A stretch of 64,000 nt of DNA from Eunapius fragilis (Eukaryota; Porifera; Demospongiae; Spongillida; Spongillidae). The stretch's first letter is position 1; each line of letters opens with the position of its first letter. The position numbers and the translations under genes are program-made. This document shows positions 1 through 11,300 of the stretch, in pieces. The stretch lies in the NCBI GenBank assembly GCA_963681505.1, contig OY811973.1, forward strand, positions 3,975,573 through 4,039,572, in the 5' to 3' direction. Under the pieces are notes generated by a model. The model was given only the letters and a program-made list of their open reading frames with translations, did no database searches and was not told where the DNA came from.

Positions 1-383
1 TTATGCATGCAATACACAAAATATCTGTAGACTAGACATAGCAACAAATGTGAGGAAGGGTTTAAGTATTTAGAGTTGTCAGGAACCACATGGAATGGTA
101 ACAGTTATTGCTGTGAGGTTCCATAGAGGGGATGATAGACACCCGAGATAAAGCATGGGACCCAGGTGAGGTCTATGTGCAGAAGAGCAGATTTAAAAGA
201 CAGTTGATTTTATCGACAGCACCATCTGATGCCCCCTGTTGATCCTCTCAGCAGTCATTAATGGAATACACCAGGTTGATATGATGAGGTAAGAGGGTAG
301 GGGCACAGCAAACACTTGGGAATCAACCAAATCTGTTTTTAGTCAGAGCTGGTCCTGAACCTTGCCAAGCATTGTTAACTGCT

Positions 384-1091
384 CTACCCAATGCTCCCTA
401 TGAGCTTGGTTTTGTCAATGCGAGATTCAAATGACTCCATGAGCTCCCTCATCTTCTCGCGAGCCTGATTCAACAAAATGACAGGCTTGTTCACTACCCT
501 AACATCAGGATCACACTCTGAGTTCTCCGCACGCTGCTCAGCCTCAATCTCATCAAACACCTCCTTCACAAAAGCACAAACGTCAGGCTCACAATCAGTC
601 TGTAGCACAGAAGCCAGGGTTGATTGTGGAGTCAGGGATGGTTGTGGAGCCAGAGCTGGTTGTGGATCCAGAGCTGGTTGTTGGGCCAGAGCTGGTTGTG
701 GTGCCAGAGCTGGTTGTGGAGCCAGAGCTGGATGTGGAGCCAGAGCTGGTTGTGGAGCCAGAGCAGGTTGTGGAGCCAGAGCTGGTTGTGGGGCCAGAGC
801 TGGTTGTGGGGCCAGAGCTGGTTGTGGGGCCAGAGCTGGTTGTGGAGCCAGAGATGGTTGTAGGACAGTGCATTCACGAGGCCAGGGTAGCAAAGTTGAG
901 CATGGGCCCAGGGTTGGTGTGGGGCCAGAGCTGGTTGTGAGGCATGGTTGTGGAGCCAGAGCTGGTTGTGGGGCCAGAGTTGGTTGTGGGGTTTTGCGTG
1001 CATGGGGTCCGGGCTGCATGGTTGTGCATGGGCCCAGGATTGGTTCTGAGGGTAGAACTGGTTGTGCATGGGAACACTGCTGGTTGTGCAA
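384..1091 (-). CDS. Hypothetical ORF: hexapeptide repeat plus conserved acidic tail, copy 1
   Basis: This 235-codon minus-strand frame joins the APQPAL hexapeptide repeats to a non-repetitive tail of about 70 residues (CEPDVCAFVKEVFDEIEAEQ, then NKPVILLNQAREKMRELM). The tail is predicted helical and acidic. It is kept in the same frame in all three duplicated units (2632-2817 and 5963-6160), and unit 3 differs by a whole inserted codon. No domain was recognised. It lies inside the NLR's introns, so it is either a relic, a nested gene or an alternative exon whose phase does not match the LRR exons. It could also be non-coding sequence held open by recent duplication. Confidence 0.3.
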   Translation of the reverse strand: MHNQQCSHAQPVLPSEPILGPCTTMQPGPHARKTPQPTLAPQPALAPQPCLTTSSGPTPTLGPCSTLLPWPRECTVLQPSLAPQPALAPQPALAPQPALAPQPALAPQPALAPQPALAPHPALAPQPALAPQPALAQQPALDPQPALAPQPSLTPQSTLASVLQTDCEPDVCAFVKEVFDEIEAEQRAENSECDPDVRVVNKPVILLNQAREKMRELMESFESRIDKTKLIGSIG

Positions 1092-1140
1092 GGGGACAGG
1101 GTTGGTTGGTGGGGGTAGGTCTGGTTGTACATGGGGTCAG
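612..1140. repeat. 18-bp minisatellite array 1
   Basis: About 20 copies of an 18-bp unit (GAGCCAGAGCTGGTTGTG) form the core at 630-860, with degenerate 15-21-bp variants out to about 1140. Because 18 is divisible by three and no unit contains a stop, all six frames stay open: repeats of APQPAL, TTSSGS and HNQLWL on the minus strand, and ARAGCG, VVEPEL and WSQSWL on the plus strand. Confidence 0.95.
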
Positions 1141-2098
1141 GGCTAGTATGTGAGACCAGGCATAGATGCATGGACATCAGAACCTCTCATTATCTTCAAT
1201 GCCAGTGTCTGTTGTGTAAAACAGTCCATGCACAACTATAATGTAGTACAGGTACTGATCAACCGTTGTGACCTAGTTGCTAGGTCTCGTGCACGAACTG
1301 TTAACTTTTTAAAACATATAACAAAGCCACTTCGAAAACAAAAAAGTATCAAGTTCATTCCATCTACAATACAAAGCTATGCGCTACTGGAACCCAAAAC
1401 CTTCCTCCGTTTCTACACAAGCCAATGAATAAATGTCCTACCGCTAAAAGCGTATATGTTTTGAGTCACGCCATGTTTGAGTGGCTTAAGCTACGATCAT
1501 GGTACTTGTGGCATCAGACAGAGTACAAGATGTATAACCATAAAACAGCGTCAAATATGCTACCATGTGTTGTGTTAAAAAAGAGTAGCACACATTCCAA
1601 CGTTGTTTGATTGCAATATCTCGTTGCTACGCACACGCAGCCATTTCAATATTTCTGGACATAGGTCGTTTTGACACACGTTTCAATGTATTAAAACAGT
1701 AGTGAGGTGTCAATTGATATGTCATTGTTGTGCTAAGTTATCATGATGTTTTGGAACTGATGTATTAAGGGGAAGAGGAAAAATACTAAAGTGATTTCTG
1801 AAGACCTTTATAATAATAATAAATGAAGTTCAACAGTTTGACAACCAACTTGGGCATGTGGTAGGTTGTCACAACGGTACCCAATATTTTTATAAATTAA
1901 ATTTATCAATGTGGTTGTTTTAAAAATAAACTGCTATAGTCAAAGTGTGCATAGATGACATCCTTTTATTACGAAATAACCATCAATTTAATTGGTACTT
2001 TCAATATCATGAGGTACATGTAATATGAAGTACAAAAATTGTGACAACCGGCCCCGGTCTCCCCTATATTGTGTATTAACTACATGTACTGCACTTAC

Positions 2099-2182
2099 TC
2101 AAGATCCTGTAGATTAGGCATATGATGGACCACTTTTGAAAATGCCTCAATGCCTGCAGCACCAATATTGTTACCACCCAAG
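2099..2182 (-). CDS. NLR exon 9: 28-residue LRR
   Basis: An 84-bp phase-2 exon encodes LGGNNIGAAGIEAFSKVV and HHMPNLQDL, with a GTAAGT donor and a CCCGACAG acceptor. The donor implies at least one more exon to the left, beyond the window. Confidence 0.85.
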
Positions 2183-4893
2183 CTGTCGGGAGAAACAATA
2201 ACAGTGACGTGAATAGAAACTTGTAATGCATTCAGTCAATTGCAAAACTCCACATTGAATTATGCATGCAATACACAAAATATCTGTAGACTAGACATAG
2301 CAACAAATGTGAGGAAGGGTTTAAGTATTTAGAGTTGTCAGGAACCACATGGAATGGTTACAGTTATTGCTGTGAGGTTCCATAGAGGGGATGATAGACA
2401 CCCGAGATAAAGCATGGGACCCAGGTGAGGTCTATGTGCAGAAGAGCAGATTTAAAAGACAGTTGATTTTATCGACAGCACCATCTGATGCCCCTTGTTG
2501 ATCCTCTCAGCAGTTATTAATGGAATACACCAGGTTGATATGATGAGGTAAGAGGGTAGGGGGCACAGCAAACACTTGGGAATCAACCAAATAGAGCTGG
2601 TCCTGAACCTTGCCAAGCATTGCTGACTGCTCTACCCAATGCTCCGTATGAGCTTGGTTTTTTCAATGCGAGATTCAAATGACCCCATGAGCTCCCTCAT
2701 CTTCTCGCGAGCCTGATTCAACAAAATGACAGGCTTGTTCACTACCCTAACATCAGGATCACACTCTGAGTTCTCCACACGCTGCTCAGCCTCAATCTCA
2801 TCAAACACCTCCTTCACGAAAGCACAATCGTCAGGCTCACAATCAGTCTGTAGAACAGAAGCCAGGGTTGATTGTGGAGTCAGGGATGGTTGTGGAGCCA
2901 GAGCTGATTGTTGGGCCAGAGCTGGTTGTGAGGCCAGAGCTGGTTGTGGTGCCAGAGCTGGTTGTGGGGCCAGAGCTGGTTGTGGGGCCAGAGCTGGTTG
3001 TGGAGCCAGAGCTTATTGTTGGGCCAGAGCTGGTTGTGAGGCCAGAGCGGGTTGTGGTGCCAGAGCTGGTTGTGGGGCCAGAGCTGGTTGTGGAGCCAGA
3101 GCTGGTTGTAGGGCAGTGCGTTCACGAGGCCAGGGTAGCACAGTTGTGCATGGGCCCAGGGTTGGTGTGGGGCCAGAGCTGGTTGTGAGGCATGGTTGTG
3201 GAGCCAGAGCTGGTTGTGGTGCCAGCGCTGGTTGTGGGGCCAGAGCTGGTTGTGAGGTCAGAGCTGGTTGTGAGGTTTTGCGTGCATGGGGTCAGGTTGC
3301 ATGGTTGTGCATGGGCCCAGGATTGGTTCTGAGGGTAGGACCGGTTGTGCATGGGAACACTGCTGGTTGTGCATGGGGACAGGGTTGGTTGGTGGGGGTA
3401 GGTCTGGTTGTACATGGGGTCAGGGCTAGTATGTGAGACCAGGCATAGATGCATGGACATCAGAACCTTTGATTTTCTTCAATGCCAGTGTCTGTTGTGT
3501 AAAACAGTCCATGCACAACTATAATGTAGTACTGGTACTGATCAACCGTTTAGACCTAGTTGCTAGGTCTCGTGCACGAACTGTTAACTTTTTAAAACAT
3601 ATAACAAAGCCACTTCGAAAACAAAAAAAATTATCAAGTTCATTCCATCTACAATACAAAGCTATGAGCCACTGGAACCCCAAACCTTCCTCCGTTACTA
3701 CACAAGCCAATGAATAAATGTCCTACCGCTAAAAGCGTATATGTTTTGAGTCACGCCATGTTTGAGTGGCTTAAGCTACGATCATGGTACTTGTGGCATC
3801 GGACAGAGTACAAGATGTATAACCATAAAACAGCGTCAAATATGCTACCATGTGTTGTGTTAAAAAAGAGTAGCACACATTCCAATGTTGTTTGATTGCA
3901 ATATCTCGTTGCTAAGCACATGCAGCCATTTCAATATTTCTGGACGTAGGTCGTTTTGACACACGTTTCAATGTATTGAAACAGTAGTGAGGTGTCAATT
4001 GATATGTCATTGTTGTGCCAAGTTATCATGATGTTTTGGAACTGATGTATTAAGGGGAAGAGGAAAAATACTAAAGTGATTTCTGAAGACCTTTATAATA
4101 ATAATAAATGAAGTTCAACAGTTTGACAACAAACTTGGGCATGTGGTAGGTTGTCACAATGGTACCCTATATTTTTATAAATTAAATTTATCAATGTGGT
4201 TGCTTTAAAAATAAACTGCTATAGTCAAAGTGTGCATAGATGACATCCTTTTATTACGAAATAACCATCAATTTAATTGGTTATTTCAATATCATGAGGT
4301 AATATGAAGTACACAAATTGTGACAACCGGCCCAGGTCTCCCCTATAATGTGTATTAACTACATGCACTGCACTTACTAAAGATGCTGTAGATTAGGCAT
4401 ATGATGGACCACATTTGAAAATGCCTCAATCCCTGCAGCACCAATATTGTTACCTTCCAAGCTGTAGGGAGAAACAAGCAGTAGACGTAGATGGATAGAA
4501 ACTTATAATGTATTCTGTAAATTGCAATATTCCACGTTAAACTATGCATGCAATACACAAAACATCTGAAGACTAGACATAGCAACAAATATGAGGAAGG
4601 GTTTAAGTATTTAGAGTTGTCAGGAACCACATGGAATGGTAACAGTTATTGCAGTGAGGTTTTATAAATCATTCTGCATGCATGCCTAGGGAGGAGATCA
4701 TGAGTCATATGCCATGGCATACGAGACATGATACAAACATTGCCTGTTTAAAATTAATAAATTACAGATTGCATCATTATACAATACATTAGTACCACGC
4801 ACCACTGATCAACAAAACCAGCATGTAATATGCTGCCAATAATACAGAGTACCATAGGAGGGAACATGACATTTTCTCCTCCACAGTGGAGCC

Positions 4894-4986
<93 letters not shown>

Positions 4987-7900
4987 GTCTGGCTGTAGTG
5001 GTGTTGGCTCTAACTAGGTTGAGGTTCAGCCTGCCATATAGGTCAGCTAGGACCACAGCCTTGGCCCTGTTGGAAATGATTATAAGGTGAGAGACCAGAA
5101 GAGAAAATGATTCCTTTGCTTCTGAAAGCCTCAACCACCATGGGGACACCAAACCCACCCCAACTTCTTGCATTTGACATCATTTACTTCATGTTTTCTC
5201 TCCTCAGTAACCCTGGGAGCCTGTCCAGCTGCTTGTCAAGTTGGAGTTAAGCGGTGATGTCACAGATACGTTGAAGGCTGCTGGTTTACCCAAAGACCAG
5301 TTAGGTATGAAGATGTCTGCTGAGTGAGTGAGGCTATGGTCATGGGTGAGGTTACTTCCTGCCTCCATCTTAACATTCAGGTGGCCCTGCTACAGGTTTC
5401 TGCATGTGTGTCTCTCAGTTTGTTGTGGCAGGGTTATTACATCTCCACCACGCTTGAAGGTGAGTACATGATAGCCAAGGGGATCAAGTACTCTTCCAGA
5501 ACAGGAGAGGACAAATTGAGCCACCTGAGGTGTCTAGGCCCAGCCACCACTTGATGCCACCTGGAACTCTGAGGACTTGAGATGAAGGCCTAGCCCCTCA
5601 GAGGGGATGATAGACACCCATTATAAAGCGTGGGACTCAGGTGAGGTCTATGTGCAGTAGAGCAGATTCAAAAGACAGTTAATTTTATCGACAGCACCAT
5701 CTGTTGCATGGGGTGGGAGGGGGGTGGTGAGGGGTTCCTCCATGCTGACAGGAATCTTGTTAGAAGGTGGTTTATGTCAACTTGCCCCTGTTGACCCTCC
5801 CAGCAGTTGTTAATGGAATACACTAGGTTGATATGATGAGGTAAGAGGGTAGGGGCACAGATAATACTCGGGAACCAACCAAATCTGATTTTAGTCAGAG
5901 CTGGTCCTGAACCTTGTCAAGCATTGCTGACTGCTCTACCCAATGCTCCCTATGAGCTTGGTTTAGTCAATGCGAGACTGAAATGACCCCATGAGCTCTC
6001 TCATCTTCTCGCGAGCCTGATTCAACAAAATGACAGGCTTGTTCACTACCCTAACATCAGGATCACACTCTGAGTTCTCCTTCACACGCTGCTCAGCCTC
6101 AATCTCATCAAACACCTCCTTCACGAAAGCATAATCGTCAGGCTCACAATCAGTCTGTAGCACAGAAGCCAGGGATGGTTGTGAAGTCAGGGATGGTTGT
6201 GGGGCCGGAGCTGGTTGCGGGGCCAGAGCTGGTTGTGGGGCCAGAGCTTGTTGTGGGGCCAGAGCTGGTTGTGGAGCCAGAGCTTGTTGTGGGACCAGAG
6301 CTGGAAGGGGGCAGGACTGATTGTGGGGCCATGCTGGTTGTGGGGCCAGAGCTGATTGTGGGGCCAGAGCTGGTTGTGGAGCCAGAGCTGGTTGTGGGGC
6401 AGTGCATTCACGAGGCCAGGGTAGCACAGTTGTGCATGGGCCCATGCTTGCTGTGGGATCAGAGATGGTTGTGGAGCCAGAGCTGGTTGTGGAGCCAGAG
6501 CTGGTTGTGGAGCCAGAGCTGGTTGTGGGGCCAGAGCTGGTTGTGGGGCTGTGCATGCATGGGGTCAGGGCTGCATGGTTGTGCATGGGCCCAGGATTGG
6601 TTCTGAGGGTAGGACTGGTTGTGCATGGGAACAGGGCTGGTTGTGCATGGGGACAGGGTTGGTTGATGGGGGTAGGCCTGGTTGTACATGGGGTCAGGGC
6701 TAGTATGTGGGACCATGCAAGAATGCATGGACATCAGAACCTTTGATTTTCTTCAATGCCAGTGTCTGTTGTGTAAAACAGTCCATGCACAACTATAATG
6801 TAGTACTGGTACTGATCAACTGTTTTGACCTAGTTGCTAGGTCTCGTGCACGAACTGTTAACGTTATAAAACGTATAACAAAGCCACTTCTGGAACAAAA
6901 AAATTATCAAGTTCATTTCATCTACAATACAAAGCTATATGCCACTGGAACCCAAAACCTTCCTCCGTTTGTACACAAGCCAATGAATAAATGTCCTACC
7001 GCTAAAAGTGTATATGTTTTGAGTCACGCCGTGTTTGAGTGGCTTAAGCTACGATCATGGTACTTGTGGCATCGGACAGAGTACAAGATGTATAACCATA
7101 AAACAGCATCAAATATGCTACCATGTGTTGTGATAAAAAAGAGTAGCACACATTCCAATGTTGTATGATTGCAATAAGCACATGCAGCCATTTCAATACT
7201 TTTGGACGTAGGTCGTTTTGACTTACGTTTCAATGTATTGAAACAGTAGTGAAGTGTCAATTGACATGTCATTGTTGTGCCAAGTTATCATGATGTTTTG
7301 GAACTAATGTATTAAGGGGAAGAGGAAAAATACTAAAGTGCTTTCTGAAGACCTTGAATAAGAAAATAAGAATAAAGAATAAGAATAAATGAAGTTCAAC
7401 AGAGTGACAACCAACTTGGGCATGGGGTAGGTTGTCACAATGGTACCCAATATGTTTATAATTTAAATTTATAAATGTGGTTACTTTAAAAATAAACTGC
7501 TATAGTCAAAGTGTGCATAGATGATGTCCTTTTATTACGAAATAACCATCAATTTAATTGGTACTTTCAATATCATGGGGTAATATGAAGTACACAAATT
7601 GTGACAACTGGCCCCGGTCTCCCCTATATTGGGTATTAACTACATGTACTGCACTTACGTAAGATGCTGTAGATTAGGCATATGATGGACCACTTTTGAA
7701 AATGCCTCAATGCCTGCAGCACCAATATTGTTATTACACAAGCTGTAGGGAGAAACAATAGCAGTAGACATGAATAGAAACTTGTAATGTATTTAGAAAA
7801 TTGCAATATTCCACATTGAATTGTGCATACAATACACAATATATCTGTAGACTAGACATAGCAACAAATGTGTGGAAGGGTTTAAGTATTTAGATTTGTC

Positions 7901-8307
7901 AGGAACCACATGGAATGGTAACAGTTATTGCAGTGAGGTTTCATAGATCATTCTGCATGCATGCCTAGGGAGGAGATCATGAGACATATGCCATGGTATA
8001 CGAGATATGATACAAACATTTCCTGTTTAAAATTAATAAATTACAGATTGCATCATTATACAATACATTAGTACCATGCACCACTGACCAACCAAACCAG
8101 CATGTAATATGCTGCCAATAAGACAGAGTACCATAGGAGGGGACATGACATTTTCTCCTCCCCTCCACATCAATCCTATCATATCTTGGCTCACAAAATT
8201 TGCTATCAGGTGAAATGGAGGATCCTAAATCATTGTAAGCCTCTCAATGATGCACTCTGAATTTCAGCATACAGTGAATGGAATGAAACATGTGTAGTGG
8301 AGCCTTG

Positions 8308-8365
<58 letters not shown>

Positions 8366-11300
8366 TGTGTGCCTGTAGTGGTGTTGGCTCTAACTAGGTT
8401 GAGGTTCAGCCTGCCATACAGGTCAGCTAGGACCTCAGCCTTGGCCCTATTCGAAATGATTACAAGGTGAGAGGCCAGAAGAGAAAATGATTCCTTTGCT
8501 TCTGTAAGCCTCAACCACCATGGGGACACAAACCCACTCCAGCTTCTCGCATTTGACATCATTTACTTCATGTTTTCTCTCCAAAGGAACCCTGGGAGCC
8601 TGTCCAGCTGCTTGTCCCGCCTTGAAGTTGGAGTTAAGCGGTGATGTGACAGATAGGTTGAAGGCTGCTGGCTTACCCAAAGACCAGTTAGGTATGAGGA
8701 TGTCTGCTGGGTGAGTGAGGCTATGGTCATCGGTGAGGTTACATCCTACCTCCACCTTATTATTAAGGTGGCCCTGCTACAGGTTTCTGCATGTGTGTCT
8801 CTCAGTTTGTTGTGGCAGGGTTATTACATCTCCACCATGCTTGAAGGTGAGTACATGATGGCCAAGGGGATCAAGTACTCTTCCAGAACAGGAGGGGACA
8901 AATTGAGCCACCTGAGGTGTCTAGGCCCAGCCACCACTTGATGCCACCTGGAACTCTGAGGACTTGGATGAAGGGCTAGAGGGGATGACAGACACCCTAG
9001 ATGAAGCATGGGGGGAGGAGACTGTGATGCCGGCTGAGAGAGCGCAAGACCAGCCCTTACTAAGCTGAGCTCTGCCTACTGCCAATCCTGATTGGATGGG
9101 TCAACTGAAGCCACAACTATACTTTCAAGGGTAGCACCACCAGCATAGAGCAGGACATATTACTACTTGTGTTCTAAGCAGTGTTAAAATAATAACGCAT
9201 GAGCTCATATATTCTCTTGTATAATAGTAATGTACACTTTCATGTAGTCATGTACTGCAGTTTTCATTAACAAAAACTAAAGATTGTATCATTATACAAT
9301 AAATTTCCATCATGTAGGTCTATGCACTTGAGTGTAATAAGGTCTGTATGTTTTGGTCCAAAGTGAATGTCATCGCACGAAATAGGCAGTTATGAAACGA
9401 ACACGTGATTTGAACTTTTAGGGGAAATAACACCAGTAGATGTCAGCAAATGAATTACAAGAAATGCCAGAAATATGAATTACAATAAATGAGGGAATTC
9501 CTAACTGATTCGTGCAATTCGTGCACATCCTCTTTCTTGGAAACAGGTTTAATGATATATTGTGTATTACTTACTTAAGATACTGTAGATTAGGCATATG
9601 ATGGGCCACTTTTGAAAATGCCTCAATGCCTGCATCATCAATTTTGGATTGCATTAGGCTGTAGAGAGAAAGAATATCAGTAGACATCAATAGACACACA
9701 TTTTATGCATGCATTAGGCAAATCAACCTTACAATTCCGTAGACTAGACATAGCAACAAATGTGAGGAAGGGTTTAAGTATTTAGAGTTGTCAGGAACCA
9801 CATGGAATGGTAACAGTTATTCCAGTGAGGTCTCATGAATCTAATTGTATACATGTTGAAAGAGGTGATATTAAGACAGATGCAATTGTATAGGAGACAT
9901 GATCCAACCATTTTCTATACTGTGCATTTTACATTTAGATTGCATCGTTAGACAATATTTGTATCATGCACGTTTATGGGACAGTAGATGTGTCGGTAAA
10001 TCCACAGTGATGTGCGTATTTTGACCTAAACATTTCATGGATCATGTAAGAATTCTTCCCCACAACCACATGTGTATGCGTTTATCATATACATGCATGC
10101 CACAGATATGAAATTACTTCAGCTTTTCAAGAAAGTGCAATGTCTTCATAAATTCTGTCAAAGCCTGCAGCTTATCAGCATCATCAAGATCTGCACCTGT
10201 AATACTGAAGAAAACTATCATAAACATAATGAGGCATTCCTTTAATATAAAGTACTTACTTCAATTTATTAACTTGAAGTTCAACTGCACTGATGCATTG
10301 TGTAATGATAGCCAATCCCTCAGCTGCTAGTTCACATTGGAATTCGATTGAATTTACTATGTCACTTGCAAGGGCTAGACAGTGTCCTATTGCACAATAA
10401 TCTGTCAGTGATAATGTGTTAGTTATATGAAGCATTCCTTCAGCTTTACAGAACAGTTCCCTGCATCGTTGGTTGTTCTGAGACTCAAATATGCAATGCA
10501 ATGCATGAAGGTTCACTTCTCTACTTTTTCCCAACAGTGCATTGTCCAATATAGCATTCCACTGGGCCTCACTCTCAAGTTTAGTCAAACCAGAATAGAA
10601 TTTTAGGACCACCTGCATATGAGGGCTATGTGAGTGCTCCATAATAGCTGCAAGCTGCTCATCAGGATCTAGGGTCATCATATGATAGGCAGCCAAGAAC
10701 TCCTGGTTTGTAAGGTGTGGAAAACTGTATGCGGTTTCCGAGCGCTGGACTCCATCCATTTCATCCACCACAAGTAGCCCCAAGGTCTCCACTTCTGTGG
10801 AGATGTGATCACCACTACCATCCATGAGATCAGAACTAAACACATCAGTTCTTGAAGCAACAGTAATATTGTAGGCCAGTGCACATATCCTCTTGAATAT
10901 TGCAGCTTCAGGTTCTGGTACACCTTCTAATCCTAGTACCCCCTGATAGCTTCCTTTTTTTTCATAATATCGACGTAGTGTCATTATAGTAAACTGAATG
11001 TAGACTTCCGTTTCTGTTTTAGGTAATGGTTTGGAAGCTTTACGACAATCATATAAAAAGATAATCATGACAAGATGAAGTGGAAGGTAACACATATGCT
11101 TGATGTTTTGGTGTTCCCTCAGATATGCTTTTACCTCTGTTGCTTTAGACGTCTCCTGAGCATAGCTTCTATCTATGTATTCCATCACATGGGGCTCCAA
11201 GAACCCTAGCACTTCTGCTCTGATTGTGACACTCTTCCTCAGCTGTATAGAGGCATTGGGCCTGGAGGTTATGAATATCAGTGAACATGGGAGTACCTCT

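Larger units (their letters stand above)
1..7816. repeat. Three tandem segmental duplications carrying an LRR exon and a minisatellite
   Basis: The sequence starting at 1 (TATGCATGCAATACACAAA) recurs at about 2262, 4543 and, in variant form, 7820. Units 1 and 2 are about 2.26 kb and nearly identical. Unit 3 resumes at about 5597 after an extra block. Each unit holds, left to right, a shared flank, an 18-bp minisatellite, a conserved about 450-bp flank (for example 1160-1620) and one 84-bp LRR exon. The shared 80-bp flank (TAGCAACAAATGTGAGGAAG) appears once more at 9748, marking an older boundary. Confidence 0.9.

Noticed and set aside
1150-1610. Plus-strand ORFs downstream of the minisatellite (also at 3433-3895 and 6707-7168)
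   Set aside because: They persist only because the region is duplicated; each copy changes frame or start, and no domain is visible.
9748-9830. Additional LRR exon in the shared 80-bp flank
   Set aside because: An acceptor-like CTCACAG exists, but every frame meets a stop or lacks the leucine spacing.
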